Positions 19,323 through 28,458 are shown, counted from the first letter of the stretch. The stretch is 64,000 nucleotides of DNA from an uncultured Candidatus Melainabacteria bacterium (GCA_934747335.1 CAKVGS010000002.1:1-64000); one strand, 5' to 3'. Numbers and translations: made by a program. The notes: generated by a model not told the origin, from the letters alone.

Positions 19323-21041
19323 ATGGACATCAAAATTAATAGCGCAATTAATTTTCAACGTCGCCTAAAAACAAAAGAAGAAGGCGAGTATTCTGCTGTT
19401 TTAAAACAAGCTAAAGAAAAAATAGGAAATAATGGAAAATCTATCCTCATTGTTCCAACATCATCACTCCCGCAAAATGCTCAAAATAACACGGGTGTTG
19501 GCACGCTTAATCAAGCAGAGAGCGAAAAATTCTTTGATTTTGCAAAAAAATATTGGGGAATTAATGAAATCCAAATCCAACCTGCGGGTCAATATCACGG
19601 CTGGCAAGGACAATATCCTATTTACTCGGGAACATCAATGGATTTGGGCAATCATATGATTGACATAAAATCACACTGCACAGAAGAAGAGTTTAAAGAG
19701 ATTGTAAAAGCAAACGACGGTAAAACAAATGTAAATTATCCGAATATTGTTGAAAAATATTCGAAGCAAGAAGAAATTCTACATAGAGTTTATGAAAGAG
19801 AAAAAAACAATCCGCAATTCGCAGACTTCAAAGTTCAAAACACTGAAAGGCTTGAACCTAAAGCATTATACCGAGCCTTGAGAGAAATTAATCACACACA
19901 CGATTACAAAAAATGGAACGATGTGGACAAAAATCTGTATTTATTACCACAAAACGAGCGCGATAAAAGAATTGCAGAAATTTATAAACTTAAAAACAAA
20001 GAAATTGATTTTTATAAATTTAAGCAGTTTTTAGCAGAAAATGATTTAAAAAAAGCAAAAGATATGCTTAATCAAAAAGGTTTAAAACTAAACGGTGATA
20101 TGATTTGTGGACTTTCTTATGATGAAATTTGGTCACACCCGAAAGCCTTTTTAGAAGGTAAAACAATCAAATGGGATTTACCGGCACTTGATTTAGATTC
20201 AAAAGAAGCCGAAAAATTAATAAGAGAAAAAGTTAATATTTACGCCAAACGATTTGACGGATTGAGAATTGACGCTTCTTGGATTTATGTTCAACCTCTC
20301 AATAAGGATTACGGCGACAAAATTTTAAATATTATTGATGATGAAGTTAAAAAAGTTAAAGGCAAAGACTTTGACTTGCATAACATTATGCATGAATTTG
20401 TCGCATCAGCAGAAGATTTCAACATATTTGACGGAGAAAAATTAAAACCTTATATTGATAACAGAGTCAAAATTTACACTTCCGATTGGCTGTCTGACAG
20501 TTGGGGTACAAATAAAAACTTTATAGAACGCGGCTGGAAACCTGAAAACTTCATTATTGGCGCAACAAATCATGACTCTAAGCCTATTAAATTTAACGAA
20601 AATCAAGCAAAAACGCTCAGCAAAATCCTTGGTATTCCATTTGAGAAATTAAAAGATGAAAAAGAATTTATAAAAGCAAAATTTGCAGAACCTATGACTG
20701 CTTACAATAATATGCTTTATTTTCGCGATGTTTTGACAAATGATAGTGACAAAATTCCTGAAAATTTTGAAGAAAAATATTTTAAAAATTTAGAAAACGG
20801 TAAAGGCTTTAACCCAATGGACGCTTTAGAAAAAGCTTTTAAATCAAAGGGTTTGGATAAAGAAGAGCCGGAATTATTTAATAAAATTGTTAAATATAGA
20901 AAAATTTTGGAAAGCAAAAAAGGTTCGCATAAAAAAATTGCTTTGTTTTCTGTCGGCTTGGGTGTATTGTTGAGCGCAGGAATTGCGATTTTAAGTAAAA
21001 ATTACCGCTCGGATAAACATCCGAATGAACAAAATTTCTAA
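19323..21041 (+). CDS. GH77-like (4-alpha-glucanotransferase-like) protein with C-terminal anchor
   Basis: A 572-residue protein starting at ATG 19323 (a GTG lies two codons upstream). The N-terminus NSAINFQRRLKTKEE carries the recurring Asn-Phe motif. The body resembles amylomaltase: GMICGLSYDEIWSHPKAFLEG-like loop (about 260-285), the RFDGLRIDAS strand with R-x-D nucleophile (about 317-326), HEFVASAEDF as possible acid/base (about 358-367) and TNHDS (about 418-422). The C-terminus ends in one hydrophobic helix (KIALFSVGLGVLLSAGIAIL). The family is recognisable but divergent, and the tail anchor is unusual. Activity on alpha-glucans is inferred only. Confidence 0.6.
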   Translation: MDIKINSAINFQRRLKTKEEGEYSAVLKQAKEKIGNNGKSILIVPTSSLPQNAQNNTGVGTLNQAESEKFFDFAKKYWGINEIQIQPAGQYHGWQGQYPIYSGTSMDLGNHMIDIKSHCTEEEFKEIVKANDGKTNVNYPNIVEKYSKQEEILHRVYEREKNNPQFADFKVQNTERLEPKALYRALREINHTHDYKKWNDVDKNLYLLPQNERDKRIAEIYKLKNKEIDFYKFKQFLAENDLKKAKDMLNQKGLKLNGDMICGLSYDEIWSHPKAFLEGKTIKWDLPALDLDSKEAEKLIREKVNIYAKRFDGLRIDASWIYVQPLNKDYGDKILNIIDDEVKKVKGKDFDLHNIMHEFVASAEDFNIFDGEKLKPYIDNRVKIYTSDWLSDSWGTNKNFIERGWKPENFIIGATNHDSKPIKFNENQAKTLSKILGIPFEKLKDEKEFIKAKFAEPMTAYNNMLYFRDVLTNDSDKIPENFEEKYFKNLENGKGFNPMDALEKAFKSKGLDKEEPELFNKIVKYRKILESKKGSHKKIALFSVGLGVLLSAGIAILSKNYRSDKHPNEQNF

Positions 21042-21110
21042 AAAACAGAATTGCTTTAAGCTAATCACATTTGAGATTACAGCACATTTAAAAATCTAAC
21101 ACCTTATCAA

Positions 21111-21156
21111 ATACCCCCTCACCCCCAACCCCTCTCCCACAAGGGGCGAGGGGAGG
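21111..21156. repeat. G/C-rich hairpin repeat
   Basis: ACCCCTCTCCC-ACAA-GGGGCGAGGGG type hairpin downstream of the GH77-like gene. A close relative lies at 57070-57112, and the same motif family is embedded in coaBC (47283-47323). Confidence 0.7.
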
Positions 21157-21163
21157 AAATATT

Positions 21164-22081
21164 TTATCCTTCCAAATATGTTTTTAAATTCTCTATTTGC
21201 TCAACTTTCCTCAATTTTTGTATTGCAATATTTTCCAATTGTCTTATTCTTTCTTTTGAAAAACCCAAAGAATTTCCAATTTGCTCTAATGTTTTTGGCT
21301 CATTATTATCAATGCCAAATCGCTTTTTAATAATCTCTTCTTCTCTTTTATCAAGAGTTTTAAGTAAACGAACAATATCTTTTTGTTGCAATAATTTTTG
21401 CGCATTATTTTCAGGTGAAGAATAAGAAGTATCCTCTACATAATCTTGAATACACAAATCATCTGTAACAAAAGTATCAAGACTTACAGGTTCTTTTTTT
21501 AATGCATTTTTAACATCATCAATTTTTTTAGAATCCAATCCTGAAAGTTTAGAAATTGTTTTTTCATCAAATTCCATATCATTGTTTATAGAAGCTAAAG
21601 AACATGCTCGTTTGTATTTCCTAATTTTTTCTAACATGTGTACAGGAATTCTGATTGTTCTTGAATGATTTGATATTGCTCTGATAATAGTTTGTTTAAT
21701 CCACCAGGTCGCATAAGTTGAAAATTTAAAATTCTTCTTATAATCAAATTTTTCTGCTGCTTTAATCAAACCTAAAGAACCCTCCTGAACCAAATCCATA
21801 AACAATACACCTTGCCCAATATACTTTTTAGCAATACTAACTACTAATCTTAGATTTGCTTGAACAAGTTCTTTTTTAGCTTGTTCTTTTTCGCTCAAAA
21901 TTCCTTCCTGAATTTTACGCCCCAATTCAATTTCTTCAGCTTTAGTAAGCATTTTCTTTTTACCAATTTCTTTAAGATACATTTGCAAAATGTCATCATT
22001 ATTCACAATTGAACTGAATGTTTTTGGAGATTCAACTTCAGTTGTGTCTATAAATTCTAAATTATTTAATGCTTTACTCAT
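21164..22081 (-). CDS. RNA polymerase sigma-70 factor (group 1/2 type)
   Basis: Promoter-recognition subunit. I use the ATG at 22081, eight bases after GAGGAG; the longer frame would run through the promoter region and the divergent GNAT gene. Of 305 residues, [12 protein letters not shown] is region 1.2, [37 protein letters not shown] is regions 2.1-2.4, and the C-terminus ([20 protein letters not shown]) is region 4.2. There is no long region 1.1, and region 3 is present. This fits a group 2 or small principal sigma factor like the cyanobacterial set. Without the rest of the genome I cannot say whether it is the primary RpoD. Confidence 0.9.
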   Translation of the reverse strand: MSKALNNLEFIDTTEVESPKTFSSIVNNDDILQMYLKEIGKKKMLTKAEEIELGRKIQEGILSEKEQAKKELVQANLRLVVSIAKKYIGQGVLFMDLVQEGSLGLIKAAEKFDYKKNFKFSTYATWWIKQTIIRAISNHSRTIRIPVHMLEKIRKYKRACSLASINNDMEFDEKTISKLSGLDSKKIDDVKNALKKEPVSLDTFVTDDLCIQDYVEDTSYSSPENNAQKLLQQKDIVRLLKTLDKREEEIIKKRFGIDNNEPKTLEQIGNSLGFSKERIRQLENIAIQKLRKVEQIENLKTYLEG

Positions 22082-22205
22082 TTTCATATCTCCTCTCGCT
22101 ATTCTAATTAATAAGACGTAAAGTAAAAGAAAAAGTTCCATAAAAATAAATAATCTTTTGAGGTATAATTTGAGATAATGAATTATCAAAAAACAGGAGT
22201 TAACA

Positions 22206-22658
22206 ATGCTTAGAAAAGCCGAAGAAAAAGATATCGCAAGAATTGCAGAAATCATAGTTTTTACAAAAAGACATACTTATCGTGATATTTTCAAAAATGA
22301 CCACGTATCGTTTAATGTAATTCAGGTACTTTCAGAAGCAGAAGGATTTAAAAAACCTCATGCCTTGGATAACATGTATGTTTATGATGATGGAATTGTT
22401 AAAGCAATGATTAATGCGGAAGTTGCAGAGGATAAAATCACAATAAGCGATTTTTATGTTGACAAATTTTTCCAAGGCGAAGGCATTGGAACTTACGTCA
22501 TGAATGAATTTATAAAAATGGGTAAACCTATTTATTTTTGGGTTTTAGACAAAAACATGCCGGCTAGAGAATTCTATGAAAAACTCGGTTTTAAATTAAC
22601 AGGCGTAAAACAGGAATTTGAAGATTCAGGTTTTTATATTTTGCAATACGCAAGATAA
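22206..22658 (+). CDS. GNAT-family N-acetyltransferase
   Basis: A 150-residue acetyl-CoA-dependent acetyltransferase. The core motif A is [19 protein letters not shown] (Q-x-x-G-x-G/A type, residues about 80-98), followed by the [10 protein letters not shown] motif B (about 120-129). The substrate cannot be inferred. An RBS-like AGGAG lies eight bases before the ATG. It is followed closely by the CDP-glycerol transferase-like gene (18-base gap), so they may be co-transcribed. Confidence 0.88.
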   Translation: MLRKAEEKDIARIAEIIVFTKRHTYRDIFKNDHVSFNVIQVLSEAEGFKKPHALDNMYVYDDGIVKAMINAEVAEDKITISDFYVDKFFQGEGIGTYVMNEFIKMGKPIYFWVLDKNMPAREFYEKLGFKLTGVKQEFEDSGFYILQYAR

Positions 22659-22675
22659 AATATTATAATTAATTT

Positions 22676-23920
22676 ATGTATATAGATTACGAAAAAATCG
22701 GTAAAATATTAGGTTTTGGTAAAAGATTTTTCTATAACAAAAAAATCAAACAAAATCTTGATTACATAAAAAGAAATCAGAAAAAAGTTAAGGCAAAGTT
22801 AAAAGGCAAAACTCATTTAAACGTTGCTTTTTATGTTTATGATTCTGCAAAATGGAAGTGTCAAAGCGTTTATGATTTGATGACAAAAGATGAGCGATTT
22901 ACACCTTATATTTTTGTTACAAAATGCAATGCACCCAAAGATAATTTCAACAATCAAACGATTGATGATATCAAAAAAACTTACGATTTTTTTAAATCAA
23001 AAGGAATGAATGTTCAATATGCTTATGATTTAGAAAATGATAAATTTATTCCGTTTGAAAAAATGTCACCAAAACCGGATATTATAATTTATCAACACCC
23101 TTGGTACGTTGAAACAACACAAGGGCCTGTCGTTTGTTCAAAGTTTGCTTTGACGTATTACGTTCCTTATTATATTTCAGATATTGATAATCCTATTGAA
23201 TATGATTTAAGATTTCATAGATATATTTATCGTTATTATGTTCCTGATGAAATTATCAGAAAGAATTATGCTAAAAATATGTATGACAAAGGTGAAAAAC
23301 TTATTGTTGCAGGCCATCCGCAATTGGATTTCTATTTAGACGATAAAATAGAAAACGAGCGTAAATATGTGATTTATGCACCCCATTGGACTGTTTGCGG
23401 TGATAATTTAAGATATTCGACTTTTGATTGGAACGGATATCAGATTTTAGAATTTGCGGAAAATCATCCTGAATTGAATTGGGTATTTAAACCACATCCT
23501 TGCCTGTATAATTTTCTTTTTATGTCAGGTTATATGAAAAAAGAAAAAGCTGACGAGTATTACAGACGCTGGCAAGATATCGGAATTGTTTGTGAAGATG
23601 GGGATTACATGCAATTATTCCAAAAATCACTAGCTATGATAACGGATAGCGGATCATTTTTAACAGAATATTTATTTACAAAACAGCCTTGTATTCATTT
23701 AGTTTCAGAATATTTCAAGGGCAATGAAAATGTTGAAATGATTTGTCAAACTTATTATAACGCACATAATTTAGATGAAATGAATAAGATTTTTGAAGAA
23801 ATTTTGATTAATAAAAATGATGCTAAAAAGTCAGAAAGATTAGCTCTTTTAGAAGAATTGAATTATCCGAATTCTGCAGAAGTTATTGTAGAAGATTTGT
23901 TGAAAAACCTCCATTGTTAG
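22676..23920 (+). CDS. CDP-glycerol glycerophosphotransferase-like protein
   Basis: A 414-residue protein of the TagB/TagF family, which builds glycerol-phosphate polymers from CDP-glycerol. Family hallmarks seen: YQHPWYVE near residue 139, YAPHWTV (about 238), the catalytic-site WVFKPHPCLYNF (about 272-283) and ITDSGSFLTEYLFTKQPCIHLV (about 322-343). There is no transmembrane segment, so it would act at the cytoplasmic membrane face. Together with a cytidylyltransferase and LicD protein further on, it suggests phosphodiester-linked surface polymers. Polyol identity is unknown. Confidence 0.85.
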   Translation: MYIDYEKIGKILGFGKRFFYNKKIKQNLDYIKRNQKKVKAKLKGKTHLNVAFYVYDSAKWKCQSVYDLMTKDERFTPYIFVTKCNAPKDNFNNQTIDDIKKTYDFFKSKGMNVQYAYDLENDKFIPFEKMSPKPDIIIYQHPWYVETTQGPVVCSKFALTYYVPYYISDIDNPIEYDLRFHRYIYRYYVPDEIIRKNYAKNMYDKGEKLIVAGHPQLDFYLDDKIENERKYVIYAPHWTVCGDNLRYSTFDWNGYQILEFAENHPELNWVFKPHPCLYNFLFMSGYMKKEKADEYYRRWQDIGIVCEDGDYMQLFQKSLAMITDSGSFLTEYLFTKQPCIHLVSEYFKGNENVEMICQTYYNAHNLDEMNKIFEEILINKNDAKKSERLALLEELNYPNSAEVIVEDLLKNLHC

Positions 23921-23921
23921 A

Positions 23922-24022
23922 GAGTACACGCGAATGTCGTTCGATTATGGCGCTAGCACCTCCATGGTTAGGGAGGTCGCAGTCGTGCGAGCGTGAGCGA
24001 GCTACGAATGCGGGTGGGTATT
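23922..24022 (+). repeat. 101-bp direct repeat, left copy
   Basis: Runs from GAGTACACGCGAATG to GTGGGTATT. The second copy at 24466-24566 has the same length and I count three mismatches (about 97% identity). The internal hairpin arms are CACCTCC/GGGAGGT. Similar sequence occurs inside the large elements at 43.8 and 57.9 kb (GAATGTCGTTC, GCGAGCGTGAG). Confidence 0.9.
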
Positions 24023-24068
24023 TGCTTCAAAACATGCAAACATCATTTCAATATGCTAAAATAGCAAC

Positions 24069-24419
24069 ATGAATATCCAACATCTTAAAGCAAGAGAACT
24101 TCGCAGCAATATGACCAAACAAGAAACAAAAGTATGGTCACTTATCAAAGATAGAAAATTTTACGGTTATAGATTTTTAAGACAATATCCTATTGGAAAT
24201 TATATAGTTGATTTTATTTGTCGTTCTAAAAAAATTATCATTGAAATTGACGGTGGTCAACATAACGAACCCGAAAATATTGAATATGATAAACTCAGGA
24301 CACAATATTTAGAAGAAAAAGGATATAAAGTAGTTCGATTTTGGAATAATGATATAGATAAAAATTTGTTGGGAGTTTATAGAATTTTGCAAGAAGAATT
24401 TGACGTGGGAGATGTTTGA
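24069..24419 (+). CDS. DUF559 endonuclease-like protein
   Basis: A 116-residue protein of the DUF559 family, a very-short-patch-repair-like PD-(D/E)xK fold. Residues about 12-22 (RSNMTKQETKV) lead into the strand RFLRQYPIGNYIVDF with the putative catalytic Asp, then IIIEIDGGQHNEP with E-x-D and His, and a C-terminal GYKVVRFWNNDI. The sequence is complete and typical in length. It is flanked by two 101-bp direct repeats and has no neighbour in its operon. It could be a nuclease linked to the spread or repair of the flanking repeats; no function is proven for this family. Confidence 0.85.
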   Translation: MNIQHLKARELRSNMTKQETKVWSLIKDRKFYGYRFLRQYPIGNYIVDFICRSKKIIIEIDGGQHNEPENIEYDKLRTQYLEEKGYKVVRFWNNDIDKNLLGVYRILQEEFDVGDV

Positions 24420-24432
24420 TTAACGCTTGGTT

Positions 24433-24465
24433 GATACCCATCCCAACCTTCCCTAACAAGGGAAG
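24433..24465. repeat. Hairpin bordering the right direct repeat
   Basis: Starts with GATACCCATCCC, the inverse of the GGTGGGTATT end of the 101-bp repeat, and contains CTTCCCT-AACA-AGGGAAG. Together with 24466-24566 it forms a 134-bp unit with inverted ends. A related hairpin lies at 24648-24678. Confidence 0.6.
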
Positions 24466-24566
24466 GAGTACGCGCGAATGTCGTTCAATTATGGCGCTAG
24501 CACCTCCATGGTTAGGGAGGTCGCAGTCGTGCGAGCTTGAGCGAGCTACGAATGCGGGTGGGTATT
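24466..24566 (+). repeat. 101-bp direct repeat, right copy
   Basis: Same orientation and length as 23922-24022, three mismatches, 544 bases between starts. The DUF559 gene is the only gene between them. Confidence 0.9.
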
Positions 24567-24713
24567 GATTTGAAAGAATTGAGAAGTTAAGAATGGAATT
24601 TGGCAAGAGGAATTTCGTGTGAAATATGTTTTATTAGCGTTTTGTTGATACCCACCCCTCTCTTGTTAGGGAGGGGGTTTGTGTTCAAAAAAACAACGGC
24701 ATCTTAACAAAAC

Positions 24714-24738
24714 GAAAAACCCTCGATTGCTCGAGGGT
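24714..24738 (-). terminator. Terminator of the 24762-26036 gene
   Basis: ACCCTCGA-TTGC-TCGAGGGT stem (24719-24738), with TTTTTCG following on the minus strand. Confidence 0.85.
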
Positions 24739-24761
24739 ATGTATGAGAGAAAGGAGAGAAT

Positions 24762-26036
24762 TTATGCTGCGATAATTGTTGCGCCATCAGGGATTGCATT
24801 ATCTTTTAATTTCTTAGCAACCCTTTTGGCAATAATTTCGTCACGATTGCCTCTTTCCAAGTAAGCTTCGCATTTTTCAGAACCTTTTTTATGCCATTTT
24901 CCATCAATATAAATGCTGTCAACTTTTCCATCAACAATCTTAACGTCGTGACCGTTATCTTTTATTGTAAATTCATGAACCTTATATCCGTCAGGTAATT
25001 TTCCGTTTTTCAAGAAATCTTTACCTATAATAGAATCTACATTATTTCCACTTTCACGAGCTGTTCTAACATAAGCTAATACTGCATCATCATCTGCTTT
25101 AAATTCTTTAAGTGTTGTCAATTCATTGATTGTGATATTATCCTTAGGCGCTCCGTGTGTTGAAATTTGTTTTCTTGTAATCTTAGCTGTACTATCGCCC
25201 ATTTTTGTAGTGTACGTAAAGTTACTCAAGTTAGTTTCTTTGCTACCAATTTCCGCAAAATCACCTTGCAAGATTTTATTCAAACGTTCGCTGAATGCAT
25301 CTGCTTTCTCTTGCATTGTATCATCTTTGAATTTATCTAAGAATTTGCCATCTTTATCTATGTATTGGTCTGTGATTTTTCCTTTACCTTTACCAGTTAA
25401 TTGTTCAATCATTGTTACTTTTTTACCATCAAAAGTAATACTATATTCTTGACTACCTGATTTTATTCGGAATGTACCTGAATTAATATTAGTTTCGCCA
25501 GTTCGGAATCTAAGTCCTGTTAATTTTTTCAATTCACTGTCATTGTTGATTAAGTTTTGAATTTCTGTGGCATTTTTTGTAGTTGTTGTTTTTCCCGGTA
25601 TATAATATACAGGTTTTCCACCTTTCATCATTACTCTTATATTTTCAAGCGGTGCTGTTTTTTTAGCTCCTCCTGTTACTGCTTCAGCAGCTTCTTTTAC
25701 GGCATCTTTGGATTTGAATATATTTTTAAATCCTTTGATAATTCCTTCGCCATTACCTTTTTTCGCCGCATAGATTAAAGTTGCTGCACCTGCTGCAACT
25801 GCACCAAGTCCTACGACCATGCCGGTACTTGAATCAGAACTTTCCGAATAATCAGCCTTTGGTAGCGCTTGTGTTTGAGTTGTCGCAACTTGTGGAGTGG
25901 TTACTGTTTGGGGAGTCTGAGTTGCTTGAACTTGTTGAGTCCCTCTAAAATTTGGATTATATGCTTGTAATGCTGCCAAAAACATTGGATCACTGCCAAG
26001 TGCATTAATACTGTTAATATCATATCCATTAGACAT
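24762..26036 (-). CDS. Large N-F-x-G-motif protein with one hydrophobic segment
   Basis: A 424-residue protein of unknown family. The N-terminus has NPNFRG at about residues 27-32, another variant of the recurring short motif, followed by a Thr/Gln-rich low-complexity linker (about 33-70), a single glycine/alanine-rich hydrophobic helix (GMVVGLGAVAAGAATLIYAA, about 71-90) and a long soluble C-terminal part of beta-rich character with no recognised domain. The arrangement suggests a membrane-anchored or secreted protein. Monocistronic with a strong terminator. Confidence 0.6.
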   Translation of the reverse strand: MSNGYDINSINALGSDPMFLAALQAYNPNFRGTQQVQATQTPQTVTTPQVATTQTQALPKADYSESSDSSTGMVVGLGAVAAGAATLIYAAKKGNGEGIIKGFKNIFKSKDAVKEAAEAVTGGAKKTAPLENIRVMMKGGKPVYYIPGKTTTTKNATEIQNLINNDSELKKLTGLRFRTGETNINSGTFRIKSGSQEYSITFDGKKVTMIEQLTGKGKGKITDQYIDKDGKFLDKFKDDTMQEKADAFSERLNKILQGDFAEIGSKETNLSNFTYTTKMGDSTAKITRKQISTHGAPKDNITINELTTLKEFKADDDAVLAYVRTARESGNNVDSIIGKDFLKNGKLPDGYKVHEFTIKDNGHDVKIVDGKVDSIYIDGKWHKKGSEKCEAYLERGNRDEIIAKRVAKKLKDNAIPDGATIIAA

Positions 26037-26194
26037 AAAAACCGCCTTTTGCTTCGGACATCATAAACTTGGGATAGTTTATAATTATCCTATAAGTGTG
26101 TAACCTAATTTTAATTCCCTTATATACATGAAGTTTTTTTGTGCGCAAAAATTGACATCTCACCAGACATGTTGTTACAAAACGTTACATTCCA

Positions 26195-26279
26195 TCCCCT
26201 CTCCGTGGGAGAGGGCAGAAAATCAAGTTGAGCCTTGCGAAACTTAGATTTTCGGGTGAGGGTTCAAGCCGCAAGGCAA
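26195..26279. repeat. 85-bp hairpin repeat, copy 1
   Basis: Two hairpins: CCCTCTCC-GTGG-GAGAGGG, and AAAATCAAGTTGAGC pairing imperfectly with GCGAAACTTAGATTTT, followed by GGGTGAGGGTTCAAGCCGCAA. Other copies are at 29171-29254 (inverted) and 34735-34835; a degenerate one lies at 50487-50575. It is the main content of the 385-base gap before the small peptide. Confidence 0.85.
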
Positions 26280-26421
26280 TATTTTTATCTTATTAACAAG
26301 ACTTTGGAATTATTATATTAGGTAAATTTGAATATTTATTATAAAATAATAAAGTAGGGCTTGCACAATGCAACTTCGTCACACACGATTCTCAGAGAAA
26401 TTGGACGAAAGGAGGCAAGCT

Positions 26422-26502
26422 ATGATAATTGAAAAAATAATAATGCTATTACTGGCATTTTCAATAGCAGTAATAGCATTTGATTTAAGTAAATTATTGT
26501 AG
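26422..26502 (+). CDS. 26-residue hydrophobic peptide, holin-like toxin type
   Basis: ATG at 26422 preceded by an excellent RBS (AAAGGAGG, 26408-26415). The product is 26 residues, one transmembrane helix (IIMLLLAFSIAVIAFDL) with charged residues at E4, K5 and K24. Its size and pattern resemble the small putative holin-like toxins (Hol_Tox) and other type I toxins. The coding sequence contains a perfect 13-bp inverted repeat (26442-26454 with 26468-26480), and a long stem-loop follows the stop. It is not a shadow of any larger gene. No function is shown; coding is supported by the RBS and helix only. Confidence 0.5.
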   Translation: MIIEKIIMLLLAFSIAVIAFDLSKLL

Positions 26503-26553
26503 GGTGCAGAGGGCTCTTAAGACTAGCTTAACACTTAGGAGCACCGCCCTACA
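26499..26553 (+). terminator. Long stem-loop after the small peptide
   Basis: GTAGGGTGC and GCTCTTAAG pair imperfectly with CTTAGGAGC and GCCCTAC, closing a hairpin of about 55 bases. It contains an ACCGCCCTA stretch like that often seen beside Hol_Tox genes. It may act as terminator or as the site of an antisense RNA. Confidence 0.5.
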
Positions 26554-26592
26554 TTTATATTATTTACGATATCAATCAGTTTGTCAACTGAT

Positions 26593-28212
26593 CTATATAT
26601 TCTCAAACGAATCAATCACAATATCCACAATTGCAGTACCTTGATGACTGATTGCTTTTTCCAGTGCAGGAATCAGTTCTTCTTTTTTTGAAACCCTTAT
26701 TGCAAATAAATCATAAGCTTCTGCAATCTTTGTAAAATCAGGATTAATCATTTCTACTTGATAACGTCTATTGTAAATTTTTTCTTGCAATTCACGCACC
26801 ATGCCGAGGTAACTGTTATTCATGATAATAATTTTCAATGGAATGTTATGTTCTCTACAAGTTGCAAGTTCTTGCAAATTCATTTGAAAAGACCCATCGC
26901 CGGTGATATTCAAAACAAGACTGTTTGGATTTGCAATATATGCACCAATTGACGCAGGTAGCCCAAATCCCATTGTGCCAAGTCCACCGGAAGTTATAAA
27001 TTTTCTTGGTTTATTAAAATTAAAAAACTGAGCTGTTAGCATTTGATGTTGTCCAACATCAGTTACAACAACAGGTTCAAAGTATTTTGTAAAATCAGAA
27101 ACAGTTTCTAAAACAAATGATGAGTGCAATTTTTCTGAAAAATCTTCTTCAATAATTTCATTATTATCTTCCATTGAATCGATTTCCATCAACCATTTTT
27201 CAGGTGCAGGAAATTGAGTGTTCAAATTCACAAAATTTTCTAAAAAATCTTTAATATCAGCAATAATCTCATAATCTACCGGCATGTCGGCAGACTGAAT
27301 GTTAATGCTTACAATTTTAAAATTCTTTGTAAATTCATCATTTTTGCAAGTCGAACGGTCAGAAAAACCTGCGCCAAGCGTGATTAATAAATCACACTGT
27401 TTTAGAGCAGAATTCGCTAATTCTACTCCGTTTAAGCCAATCATGCCCAAATACAACCTGTTTTCTGACGGATAAATACCAATCCCCATAAGGGTTGAAA
27501 CAACGGGACATTGGGTTTGAGAAACAAATTGTTCAACTTGTTCTGATGCGTTTAAACAACCGCCACCAAGGAGAACTAAAGGTTTACGTGCATTTTTAAT
27601 CAATTCTGATAAATCTTTGATTTCTTTAGAAAAATCCTTAACAATAATTTTTTCATCTTCTATTTTAGAACTTCTTTTATGATATTCCGCTTCAAGAATA
27701 TTTCTGGCTAAAGCTACAACGACAGGACCTTTTACTCCGCTATTTGCAACATTAAATGCTTCTTTAATTACTTGCGCAACATCGTCATCATGCTTGAGTG
27801 TATAAACTTTTTTACAACAAGATTGCACCATAGAAGGAATGTCAACGTTTTGGAAAATTTTCCCATTACGATTTGAGGTAGAAACCGCACCTGCTAAAAC
27901 TACTAAAGGTGTTGAATCCGCGTAAGCATTAGCAATACCCGTGATTGTATTAGTAAACCCGGGGCCTGACGTAACTAATACAACACCCGCTTTCCCACAA
28001 ACTCTTGCATAACCTTCCGCAGCGTGTACTGCAGCTTGCTCATGACGCACAAGAAAATGTTTTATTTTTTTTGATTTAGAAAGCTCATTATAAATACTTA
28101 GAACAGCCGCCCCCGGATAACCAAAAATGCTTTCAACATCAAGTTCTTCAAGCGTTTTGACAAGTGCCGATGCGGTATTTTGAGTTTTCGTAATACTAGC
28201 AGTTTTTATCAT
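26593..28212 (-). CDS. ilvB: Acetolactate synthase, large subunit
   Basis: Thiamine-diphosphate enzyme that condenses pyruvate (or pyruvate and 2-oxobutyrate) in branched-chain amino-acid synthesis. The 539 residues have the three ALS domains: IFGYPGAAVLSIYNEL with the catalytic-type ERHEQ-like HEQAAVHAAEGYAR (about 55-70), a central FAD/Rossmann domain, and the TPP site GDGSFQMNLQELATCREHNIPLK (about 425-447). No ilvN regulatory subunit adjoins. Biosynthetic versus catabolic (AlsS) form cannot be decided. It is slightly shorter than E. coli IlvB. Confidence 0.9.
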   Translation of the reverse strand: MIKTASITKTQNTASALVKTLEELDVESIFGYPGAAVLSIYNELSKSKKIKHFLVRHEQAAVHAAEGYARVCGKAGVVLVTSGPGFTNTITGIANAYADSTPLVVLAGAVSTSNRNGKIFQNVDIPSMVQSCCKKVYTLKHDDDVAQVIKEAFNVANSGVKGPVVVALARNILEAEYHKRSSKIEDEKIIVKDFSKEIKDLSELIKNARKPLVLLGGGCLNASEQVEQFVSQTQCPVVSTLMGIGIYPSENRLYLGMIGLNGVELANSALKQCDLLITLGAGFSDRSTCKNDEFTKNFKIVSINIQSADMPVDYEIIADIKDFLENFVNLNTQFPAPEKWLMEIDSMEDNNEIIEEDFSEKLHSSFVLETVSDFTKYFEPVVVTDVGQHQMLTAQFFNFNKPRKFITSGGLGTMGFGLPASIGAYIANPNSLVLNITGDGSFQMNLQELATCREHNIPLKIIIMNNSYLGMVRELQEKIYNRRYQVEMINPDFTKIAEAYDLFAIRVSKKEELIPALEKAISHQGTAIVDIVIDSFENI

Positions 28213-28342
28213 CGTAAAACATTATACATCAAAATTAAATAAAAAGACTTGATTTCTGTTTTTGTTTTGGGTAAGATGGTTTTGCACTAGAAATTATTAT
28301 ATTTTTTGTGTAACGCAGTTTGATTCTGTCGTAACATGACCT

Positions 28343-28419
28343 CGGGATGTAGCGCAGTTTGGTAGCGCACCTCGCTTGGGACGAGGGGGTCGCACGTTCG
28401 AATCGTGTCATCCCGACCA
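28343..28419 (+). tRNA. tRNA-Pro (anticodon UGG)
   Basis: Acceptor arms CGGGATG (28343-28349) and CATCCCG (28409-28415) pair perfectly, discriminator A, and an encoded CCA at 28417-28419. Anticodon stem CCTCG/CGAGG encloses the loop CTTGGGA, giving anticodon UGG. The T-arm has GTTCGAATC. Unlike tRNA-Leu it carries the CCA. Confidence 0.97.
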
Positions 28420-28422
28420 TTT

Positions 28423-28458
28423 AAAAAAAGACTTTCAGGATTACTGAAAGTCTTTTTT
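28423..28458 (+). terminator. Terminator after tRNA-Pro
   Basis: GACTTTCAG (28430-28438), loop GATTA, CTGAAAGTC (28444-28452), then a T-run; the A-run on the other side makes it usable from both strands. Confidence 0.9.

Noticed and set aside
21164..22255. Sigma factor with a 58-residue hydrophobic N-terminal extension
   Set aside because: The extension crosses the promoter region and the start of the divergent GNAT gene; GAGGAG before 22081 decides for the shorter form.
24295..24606. Minus-strand ORF of 103 codons across the DUF559 end
   Set aside because: Shadow of DUF559 and the right direct repeat; no RBS.
28235..28420. Minus-strand ORF of 61 codons starting MVGMTRFERAT
   Set aside because: Antisense of tRNA-Pro; the same artefact.
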